Assembly: GCA_016934985.1 (NCBI GenBank)
Contig: JAFGRU010000055.1
Span: forward strand, 1-50,647
Length of the DNA: 50,647 bases
Direction: 5' to 3'
DNA from: Deltaproteobacteria bacterium
Lineage (GTDB): Bacteria > Desulfobacterota > Desulfuromonadia > Desulfuromonadales > JAAYDE01
The notes below the pieces were generated by a model, which saw only the letters and a program-made list of their open reading frames with translations, searched no databases and was not told where the DNA came from. Shown here one piece after another: positions 44,168 through 50,647 of this stretch. Position 1 is the stretch's first letter; each line of letters opens with the position of its first letter. The position numbers and the translations under genes are program-made.

Positions 44168-44368
44168 TTATATTTTTTGCACATTTGCGGATTGAGGACC
44201 TTTCTGTCCTTCAACCACATCGAATTTGACACGGTCTCCCTCGGAAAGAGATTTGAAGCCATCTCCAGTAATCGCGGAAAAATGGACGAATACGTCCGGT
44301 CCGTCATCCTGTGCGATAAATCCAAAGCCTTTTGCGTCATTAAACCATTTTACTGTACCTTCTGCCAT
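44168..44368 (-). CDS. Cold-shock domain protein (CspA family)
   Basis: A 66-residue single-stranded nucleic acid binding protein. It starts [18 protein letters not shown], contains RNP1 (KGFGFI) and RNP2 (VFVHF) and ends SANVQKI, the full length of the family. The ATG at 44368 has AAGGA a short distance upstream; an in-frame extension to 44446 lacks support. Acts as an RNA chaperone. Confidence 0.95.
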   Translation of the reverse strand: MAEGTVKWFNDAKGFGFIAQDDGPDVFVHFSAITGDGFKSLSEGDRVKFDVVEGQKGPQSANVQKI

Positions 44369-44692
44369 TCCTTTTGCTCCTTCTTTCTCCCCTGTGGATG
44401 GGGTTTGGTTGCGTAAATCAAAGGGTTGCCTGAACGAAAACACCACACAGCCCTACAGGGTCTGTGTGGTGGGTGAATTTTTAATACTTAATTAACAATG
44501 TTCTGTCCGGCTAGATTAGATCTACACAAGTTTTTCTTATATTGCGCAATATATCACGCAAAAAAAATAAAAAGCAAGCTTTAATTTATCAAAAATTAAT
44601 TTATTGCCAGTCTAATAACAGCTTTTTGAATTCCAATAATTCGCCATTTGGATAACCCGTTTAATTCTTGAGCACAAGGTGTCGGGCAACCT
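44369..44692. other. Cold-shock gene leader region
   Basis: Holds the cold-shock gene leader, a hairpin at 44441-44471, and very AT-rich sequence near 44540-44600 where the promoter may lie. No gene recognised. Confidence 0.45.
44437..44471 (-). terminator. Hairpin between outer-membrane protein gene and csp
   Basis: CACCACACAG (44441-44450) pairs perfectly with CTGTGTGGTG (44462-44471); the loop itself has CCCT/AGGG. TTTTC follows on the minus strand and GAATTTTT on the plus strand. It may terminate the upstream minus-strand gene or act in the cold-shock leader. Confidence 0.6.
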
Positions 44693-45457
44693 CTAAAACC
44701 TGATCATTACTCCACCGTAAAATCCATTTAATTTTGCATCGATGGATACCCCGGATTCATCGACATCCATATCAAGGTAACGATATCCGGCATAAATCCC
44801 TACTAAGGGCACAGGTGAAAATTCAATCTGGGCATCCGCGTCCAGAAGACTGTTCTGGTCATACTCCACGTAACCGACCCGCCCAACCAAACCAACATAA
44901 TCACTCAAAGCGATGCGAGAACGAAGTCCTATGGTCGGAACGGGGATAAGAACCGATTCATCCTCCCTGGGGATGCCACCATCTGCCACCATTGAAACAT
45001 CCGCATCAAGAACCTTCACCGAGATTTCCGGCCCCAACTGGAACCGCACCGGAAGGTCGTCGATATTAATCACATGCCAGGCAAGAGCTATATCATAAAA
45101 ATCAATATCGAGATCACTTTCAACATCGGTAGTGGCGGAAAAACTTTGGCCGTTGAATATAACTTCATTACTCAGAGTACCATCGCCGGAGAAACGCAGA
45201 GGAAGGTAGCTCCCCGCAAGCCGAAAGGGTCCCAGACTCAAAGCAGCTTCTCCCTGCCAGCCCTCACTTTCTTCAAAACCGAGATCGTCATCCAGATCAA
45301 CCCTTGTCCCGGCAAGACCGTTACCGTCAACAGCAAAATCCCCCTCAGGTTTTAAAACCACATAACCGCCTTTAAGTGAAACAATTTCATCCCCAAAAGC
45401 AGGAAATGACAATAAAAGTATGGCTGCAAATGCAAATACCCATTTTTTCAAATGCAT
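44693..45457 (-). CDS. Outer-membrane beta-barrel protein
   Basis: A 254-residue protein with a signal peptide (residues 1-22, ending PAFGD). The rest is alternating beta-strand sequence with acidic turns, ending KLNGFYGGVMIRF, a C-terminal Phe barrel signal. GIYAGYRYLDMDVD and the DLGFEESEGW start resemble the TIGR04219-type outer-membrane proteins. No function is proposed. The ribosome site is GGGGGAAAT. Confidence 0.75.
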   Translation of the reverse strand: MHLKKWVFAFAAILLLSFPAFGDEIVSLKGGYVVLKPEGDFAVDGNGLAGTRVDLDDDLGFEESEGWQGEAALSLGPFRLAGSYLPLRFSGDGTLSNEVIFNGQSFSATTDVESDLDIDFYDIALAWHVINIDDLPVRFQLGPEISVKVLDADVSMVADGGIPREDESVLIPVPTIGLRSRIALSDYVGLVGRVGYVEYDQNSLLDADAQIEFSPVPLVGIYAGYRYLDMDVDESGVSIDAKLNGFYGGVMIRF

Positions 45458-45826
45458 ATTTCCCCCTTTCTATATCACCCCACCCAGACATCAGGGCAAG
45501 AAACAGGCCATACATTTTCACTCGCTCCTTTAAAATAGAGGGTGTTTTAATTAACCTTTTAACAATTTAAAATTATTAGTTTTTTTCCTAATAATAAAAA
45601 TTGCCCTAATGAAAAAAATCCCAAAAAGCCTTTTTGGGGTGTATCAAATATTCCAAAACCATGTTTCAAATATCCTATACCGGTGATATCAATGCCCATA
45701 TGAACAAAAATCGCCCGCCTGGTGACAAATTCCGATTACCGTCATAAGACATCCCGATCGATTTAAGACCATTTGGAAGGCTCATAACAGATATGAAAAG
45801 ATATTATTCAGGAAGGGGGTAAATTT
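45458..45826. other. AT-rich intergenic region with terminator
   Basis: Contains the promoter region of the outer-membrane protein gene and the terminator of the efflux operon at 45612-45638. No gene is supported. Confidence 0.5.
45612..45638 (-). terminator. Terminator of the efflux operon
   Basis: On the minus strand CCCAAAAA (45638-45631) pairs with TTTTTGGG (45627-45620) around a 3-base loop, followed by A and seven T residues (45618-45612). It lies about 190 bases beyond the MFS gene stop. Confidence 0.75.
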
Positions 45827-47215
45827 TTAGAGTTTGATTTTTTGGCGCAAATCCCCCCGTGAAAAGGAGAAGAAAATGCCGACCAGACATAAAAGGGCAA
45901 ACAAGCCAAAACAGGTTGTAATGGCTTTCAAAAGAGAGGGGTAATGCTGCGGGGTAATTCCATCGGGCCCAAGAAAAAGGGCGAAAACAACCAGTGCAAC
46001 CGCCATACTGAGCATATTCCCTGACAGTCGCATACTTCCAACAGCGCCTGAAGCCACACCGTAATAACGTTTTTCCACACTGCTCATGATGGCATTCATG
46101 TTAGGCGAGGAAAACAGCGCAAATCCAAGGCCCAGAAAGATCAGGGCCAGTACGACAAACCCTTTTCCGGTATCCTGCTGCAGAAAAACCAGTTGCAACA
46201 ATCCCAAAGCGGTCAACCCCATCCCGCAGGAAGCAATTATTCTCGGCTCGATACGATCCGACAGGCGGCCCGCCAGTGGAGAAAGGAGTGCCATAATCAC
46301 GGGTTGCCAAAGCAGAATCAAGCCAGCGTTTTGTGGCCCCAAACCCAGAATATACTGCAGATAAAGACTCAAAAGGAAGGAGACGGCAGAGGTGGCCCCG
46401 TAGTTGATAAGAGCGGCCAAACCGGAAAAAGCAAAAACACGGTTATCCCTAAAGAGCCGGACCTCGAAAACCGGAAAAGCCGTCCGCAGTTCCTGCCGGA
46501 CAAACAGAATAAGAAACAGGATCCCGAATAAAACAATAACCGTACCCTGCCAGGTCGGCATTAAGGACAGACCGTACATGAAACAAACAAAAGCGGCCCC
46601 CAAAAGCAGGCTACCCACAAGATCAAAACTTTCCCCCCGTGCCTCGGCCCAGTCTTCCCGGATCATCTTTTTGCTGAGAAAAAACGCCAGAACCCCAAGG
46701 GGAACAGTAACCAGGAAAATGCTGCGCCAGCCAAAGGTCGCAGTCAAAAAACCTCCAGCCACCGGGCCTACGGAAAGGCCGGTATAGACCGCCGCCACAT
46801 TGAGACCGATGGCCTTGCCTCTCTCATGCAGCGGAAAAACGGAGGTAATCATGGCCATGCCGGTGGACATAACCATCCCTCCGCCCACGCCCTGAACGAC
46901 GCGCCAGAAAATCAGCCACCAGACCGCCTTGGCAAAGACGACAAACAGGGAGGCCAGGAAAAAAAACAACACCCCGAGGATGAAAATTTTCTTGCGGCCG
47001 TAAATGTCGGCCAGTTTGCCGGAAGGAACCAGGGACACCGCGGCGGCAAGGATATAGGCGCTGACCACCCAGTTGAGGAGCATCGCGTCCAGACCGAAAT
47101 CTTTCTGGATGGCGGGCAAGGCCAGGTTCAGAGCCGACATCATGAATGGCATCATGAATGCGGTCAGGGTGGCTACCACCAAAACGGCCTTTTGGGAACG
47201 GCCTGAATCGCTCAT
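45827..47215 (-). CDS. MFS drug transporter, EmrB/QacA (DHA2) type
   Basis: A 462-residue inner-membrane transporter with about 14 hydrophobic segments. Motif A is GKLADIYGRKKIF and motif C GLSVGPVAGGFL, typical of drug/proton antiporters. NLALPAIQKDFGLDAMLLNWVVSAYILA is the usual DHA2 beginning. Its start overlaps the RND pump stop (ATGA), so both are made from one mRNA. An MFS pump coupled with an RND pump in one operon is less usual; both could share the upstream adaptor. Confidence 0.85.
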   Translation of the reverse strand: MSDSGRSQKAVLVVATLTAFMMPFMMSALNLALPAIQKDFGLDAMLLNWVVSAYILAAAVSLVPSGKLADIYGRKKIFILGVLFFFLASLFVVFAKAVWWLIFWRVVQGVGGGMVMSTGMAMITSVFPLHERGKAIGLNVAAVYTGLSVGPVAGGFLTATFGWRSIFLVTVPLGVLAFFLSKKMIREDWAEARGESFDLVGSLLLGAAFVCFMYGLSLMPTWQGTVIVLFGILFLILFVRQELRTAFPVFEVRLFRDNRVFAFSGLAALINYGATSAVSFLLSLYLQYILGLGPQNAGLILLWQPVIMALLSPLAGRLSDRIEPRIIASCGMGLTALGLLQLVFLQQDTGKGFVVLALIFLGLGFALFSSPNMNAIMSSVEKRYYGVASGAVGSMRLSGNMLSMAVALVVFALFLGPDGITPQHYPSLLKAITTCFGLFALLCLVGIFFSFSRGDLRQKIKL

Positions 47216-50200
47216 GATCCACCCTGATCAGCTGCCTCAGGCAGTTCGCTGCTCTCAAAAAGCTGCTTAACTTTTCGATGCAGCCAGCCCTGAATATCCT
47301 CCATGGCCAGATACCCCGCAGGCACGATAATCAAAGTGATCAAAGTGGCGAAAAGCACCCCGAAGCCGAGGGATAAAGCCATGGGAATCAAAAAGCGGGC
47401 CTGGCGCGAGGTTTCGAAAATCATCGGTGCCAAACCGCCAAAAGTGGTCAGGGTGGTCAGCATAACCGGTCGAAAACGGGTGATACCGGCCGCATGGATG
47501 GCCTGGCCGGCAGTTTTTCCCTTTTTGCGCATGCGGTTGGCAAAATCGATGAGCACCAGGGAGTCGTTCACAACCACGCCTGACAAAGCCACCACGCCGA
47601 GCATACTCATCACGCTCAGAGTGTAGCCCATGAGAAGATGGCCGATGACCGCGCCGACAATACCGAAGGGGATGGCGAGCATGACAATGGCCGGCTGGGT
47701 GTAACTTTTGAATGGAACGGCCAGCAGCGCATAGATGACAATCAAAGCGAGCAGCAGGCCACGCACCAGATTTTCCATACTTTCGGAGATATCCGCCTGT
47801 TTCCCTTCAAAACTGTAGTTGAGACCCGGAAAGTTTTCCATCAGGACCGGCAGGACATCCTTTTGTATTGAAGACAGGATCATGCCAGCCTGGTAATGAG
47901 GGTCGACATCGGCGGTCACGGTGATAATCCGGCGACCGGCACGACGGCTGATCTCCGTATAGGCACGCCCACGCTGCACCGTCACCGCCTCGCGCAGAGG
48001 CACCTCAACCCCGCTGGGGGAACGGAGGATCAACTCTTCGAGATTGTACTCGGAAAGACGCTCTTCCTCGGGGAGGCGGACCATGACCCTGACCTCGTTC
48101 CGCCCCCGTTGCTGACGCAGAGCTTCGGCCCCATAAAAAGAGTTGCGGATCTGGTTGGCAATGCCCCGGGACGTCAAGCCCAAAGCCTGCCCCTCGGGAC
48201 GGATCTTGAAATCGACCTGTTCTTTGCCCCACGAAAAACCGTCGTCAATATCTTTGACGTTGGGAAACCGCTGCAAATCGACAGCTAATTGTCCTGCCGC
48301 CTTTTCCAACAAATCAAGGTCCCGATGGCTCAGCTCCACGGAAAGCTCAGATCCCGAGCCAGGCCCCCCCCGGTCGGATTGGAAGTTCAAAATTTCAACA
48401 CCGGGAATCGCACCGATCTTCTGACGCCAGAGACGCGTAAACTCGGCAGTGGAAAGAGGCCGCTGCTGGGGAGGCGTCAGCATTACCCGCACCTCACTGA
48501 GATTGCCATTGATCATGGCGAAAATCCCCTCCACCAGTTTCTCCCCGCCGTTTTCCTCGGCAATGCGGTGGGCCGCCTCAACCAGGCGCCGCTCCACTGC
48601 CTCGGTCTTTTTAACCGCCACCCCATAAGGTAGAGTAGCTCCGGCATAAGCATAATCTGATTCCACCCGCGGAAACATGCTCATTCCCATATGGCCGCTT
48701 TTCATGTAGCCGACGACGATGAGAAGAAGAGCCAGACCGGCTGCCAGAACCACGTAGCGATGACGCAGACATAAATGCAGAAGGGGGCCATAGCGCTCCC
48801 TGACCTGGCGCATGAACCAGGCGCTGAAGGCCTGCTGACGGTGATGCAGCCAGATATGGAATCCTTTCCGGTCTTTTTCCTTCCGGTGGCCAAGGTGGGC
48901 AGGCAAGACAAAAAGGCTTTCCACCAGCGAGATAATAAAAACCGTAACAACCACTACCGGAATGGTTCTGAACACCTTGCCCATGATGCCGGGCACGAAA
49001 TAGAGGGGCAAAAAAGCGGCAATATTGGTGAGGATGCTAAAGGTGACCGGCATGGCCACCTCACGGGCGCCGGAAATCGCCGCTTCTAAAGCCGGCATCC
49101 CGGCCTGGCGGTATTTATAGATGTTTTCCCCCACGACAATGGCATCGTCAACGACAATGCCCAGGGCGATGATAAAGGCGAACATGGAAATCATATTGAT
49201 GCTGATTCCCATGGCCGGGAGGAACAGAAGGGAGCCGAGAAAAGAAATGGGAATTCCCATGGCTACCCAGAAGGCAAGCCGGGTCTCAAGAAACAGGCCG
49301 AGGAGAACGAATACCAGCAGCAGTCCCAGGAAACCGTTTCTTACCATCAGCTCCAGACGCTGGTTGTAAATGGTGGAGCGGTCGTGGTGAACAGCGGTTT
49401 TCAACCCCGCCGGAAGATTGTGGCTGTAATTTTTCAGATATTCCTTGACGGCCGTAGCAACCGACATCGGGGTCTGCTCTCCAACCCGATAGACGCTGAT
49501 CATGGCTGCAGGCAAACCGTTGTAGGTAGCATAGGTATCGGTATCGACAAAGCCATCTCGGATGACGGCAATATCTTCAAGGAAAACCTGGGTTCCGTCG
49601 TTGGAGGCGATGATGGGGATGCGGGCAAACTCCCGGCCGAAGTCGCGCCGTTCCTTCATGCGCACCAGGATTTCGCCGCCGCTGGTCTTGATGCCGCCGC
49701 CTGGAAGCTCCACAGCCAAGGCTTTAACTTTGTCAGCAATGTCCCGGAGGGTGAGGTTATAGGATCGCAGCTTCGCCTGCGACACCTCAATACTGATTTC
49801 AAGGTCACGCACCCCTTGAAGTTCAACCTGGGTAATATCCTCCATCTGCAGAAGACCGTCGCGCACCATTTCCACCGTATCGCGCAATACCTTCTCCGAG
49901 GCTTCCCCATACACCACTACGGAAAGGACCTCCCGCTGCCGGGAACCAATTTCCACCCTGGGCTCTTCAGCCTCCTCGGGGAAGGTGGTGATGCGGTCCA
50001 CTTCGCTCTGAATATCCTGGGCAAGGCGCTGCAGACTCCCGCCGGCAATCATCTCGACCTTGACCACGCCGCTTCCCTCCTTGGCCGTGGCCGTCACTTC
50101 CTCGACTCCGTCCAGCCCCTGGACCGCTTCTTCCACGGCCAGGATAATCCCCTGCTCCACTTCCTCGGGGCTGGCGCCGGGATAGGCGACACTGACGGTG

Positions 50201-50379
50201 ACGAAATCGAGATCGAATTCCGGGAAAACCTCCTGCTTGATCTGGGTCCCCCACAGGAATCCTCCAATCAAAAGGACCAGCATCACCAGGTTGGCGGCAA
50301 CGGAATTCCCAGCCATCCAGGGAATAGCCCCACGGAAGCGGGGTGTTTTTCTTTTAACGCGCGCCTTTTCAGGTGCCAT
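47212..50379 (-). CDS. RND efflux pump, AcrB/MdtB superfamily
   Basis: A 1055-residue inner-membrane proton-driven exporter with 12 membrane segments and two large periplasmic loops. The proton-relay Asp pair is in IALGIVVDDAIVVGENIYKYR (TM4). In TM10 the sequence is SGVVVNDSLVLIDFANRMRKKGK, as in RND groups outside the classic AcrB type. GASPEEVEQGIILAVEEAVQGL near the start is typical of the family. It overlaps the adaptor gene by 11 bases and the MFS gene by 4, forming one operon. Confidence 0.9.
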   Translation of the reverse strand: MAPEKARVKRKTPRFRGAIPWMAGNSVAANLVMLVLLIGGFLWGTQIKQEVFPEFDLDFVTVSVAYPGASPEEVEQGIILAVEEAVQGLDGVEEVTATAKEGSGVVKVEMIAGGSLQRLAQDIQSEVDRITTFPEEAEEPRVEIGSRQREVLSVVVYGEASEKVLRDTVEMVRDGLLQMEDITQVELQGVRDLEISIEVSQAKLRSYNLTLRDIADKVKALAVELPGGGIKTSGGEILVRMKERRDFGREFARIPIIASNDGTQVFLEDIAVIRDGFVDTDTYATYNGLPAAMISVYRVGEQTPMSVATAVKEYLKNYSHNLPAGLKTAVHHDRSTIYNQRLELMVRNGFLGLLLVFVLLGLFLETRLAFWVAMGIPISFLGSLLFLPAMGISINMISMFAFIIALGIVVDDAIVVGENIYKYRQAGMPALEAAISGAREVAMPVTFSILTNIAAFLPLYFVPGIMGKVFRTIPVVVVTVFIISLVESLFVLPAHLGHRKEKDRKGFHIWLHHRQQAFSAWFMRQVRERYGPLLHLCLRHRYVVLAAGLALLLIVVGYMKSGHMGMSMFPRVESDYAYAGATLPYGVAVKKTEAVERRLVEAAHRIAEENGGEKLVEGIFAMINGNLSEVRVMLTPPQQRPLSTAEFTRLWRQKIGAIPGVEILNFQSDRGGPGSGSELSVELSHRDLDLLEKAAGQLAVDLQRFPNVKDIDDGFSWGKEQVDFKIRPEGQALGLTSRGIANQIRNSFYGAEALRQQRGRNEVRVMVRLPEEERLSEYNLEELILRSPSGVEVPLREAVTVQRGRAYTEISRRAGRRIITVTADVDPHYQAGMILSSIQKDVLPVLMENFPGLNYSFEGKQADISESMENLVRGLLLALIVIYALLAVPFKSYTQPAIVMLAIPFGIVGAVIGHLLMGYTLSVMSMLGVVALSGVVVNDSLVLIDFANRMRKKGKTAGQAIHAAGITRFRPVMLTTLTTFGGLAPMIFETSRQARFLIPMALSLGFGVLFATLITLIIVPAGYLAMEDIQGWLHRKVKQLFESSELPEAADQGGS

Positions 50380-50647
50380 AACGATCTCCCCCGTGGCTTT
50401 CTCCCGAGGGTATCTGGGCCGCTGGCTCGGAAACCACCTGCACCAGCATGCCTTCTTCCGGCGCTGCCATTTCCGTGGTCACCAGGCGGTCACCGTCATT
50501 CAGGCCCTCACGAATCAGGAGGGTCTCCTCCTCCCGCCAGACCACCGTTACCTCACGGGCCTGCAATTTACCGTTATCATCGACCAGCCAGACCTTTTTC
50601 CCTTCATGTAAAGCCGAGCGGGGAATGCGAGCTGTGCTGTCCATCTC
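50369..50647 (-). CDS. RND periplasmic adaptor (membrane fusion protein), C-terminal part
   Basis: The last 92 residues of a membrane fusion protein; the gene continues beyond the window edge. The visible part (ARIPRSALHEGKKVWLVDDNGKLQAREVTV and IREGLNDGDRLVTT, read as separate blocks) is the beta-barrel/membrane-proximal region of RND adaptors. It is the first visible gene of the adaptor-RND-MFS operon. The N-terminal lipoyl and coiled-coil domains cannot be seen. Confidence 0.85.
   Translation of the reverse strand, partial: EMDSTARIPRSALHEGKKVWLVDDNGKLQAREVTVVWREEETLLIREGLNDGDRLVTTEMAAPEEGMLVQVVSEPAAQIPSGESHGGDRYGT

Noticed and set aside
1-50647. CRISPR array, complete insertion sequence, integrase or prophage
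   Set aside because: No regularly spaced repeats and no transposase, integrase or phage structural genes were seen in any frame.

Overview
The window looks like a chromosomal segment of a Gram-negative anaerobe, most likely a deltaproteobacterium of the Desulfuromonas/Geobacter/Pelobacter group. This placement is inference. It rests on nif accessory genes with a thioredoxin-like ferredoxin, several sigma-54 signals, a HDOD-GAF protein, a GDYXXLXY/DUF2157 pair, outer-membrane beta-barrels and an RND pump. An ectoine-type uptake system (EhuBCDA) suggests a saline or marine habitat. No rRNA, tRNA, CRISPR array, prophage or complete insertion sequence was recognised.

Layout. (1) 1-6.3 kb is an accessory region. 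It holds REP-like palindromic repeats around a small orphan gene, a DUF2971 protein, and a 1096-residue fusion of a phospholipase D-type nuclease with an SF2/SNF2-type helicase. (2) 6.4-8.8 kb is a minus-strand nif accessory operon with a sigma-54 promoter: a truncated nifN/nifE-like gene, a [2Fe-2S] ferredoxin lacking one expected cluster cysteine, and an apparently intact nifV. (3) 9-15 kb carries a HDOD-GAF signalling protein, a PagL-like outer-membrane protein, gltA citrate synthase, a small charged periplasmic protein, a LysE/RhtB exporter and a YajD-type HNH protein. (4) 15.5-21 kb is a minus-strand LIV-type ABC operon (livKGFHM) ending in an isochorismatase-fold cysteine hydrolase. (5) 21.6-27.4 kb has an MltD-like lytic transglycosylase, a second LysE-family exporter, a promoter-to-terminator unit that looks like a structured non-coding RNA, and ehuBCDA. 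(6) 27.5-34.8 kb has an Fe-S protein and a CecR-YbhGFSR-like export operon, with a remnant copy of the Fe-S gene's 5' end on the far side. (7) 35-39 kb has a pabBC fusion and the GDYXXLXY/DUF2157 pair. (8) 39-44.5 kb has a NifA-like sigma-54 activator, a broken GNAT gene behind a sigma-54 promoter, an Rrf2 regulator, a ClC chloride transporter and a cold-shock protein. (9) 44.7-50.6 kb has an outer-membrane protein and an MFP-RND-MFS efflux operon cut by the window edge.

Possible links between regions (inference). The NifA-like activator could drive the sigma-54 promoters at 8.6 kb and 41.0 kb. Both lead into damaged nif-type genes, which suggests a partly decayed nitrogen-fixation regulon. 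A non-coding element beside the activator has a second copy upstream of livK, with two sequence blocks at identical spacing, so the LIV operon may share regulation with it. The observations most worth following up are this paired element, the ncRNA unit at 23.9-24.2 kb, the nuclease-helicase fusion and its flanking repeats, and the duplicated gene start around the YbhGFSR operon.
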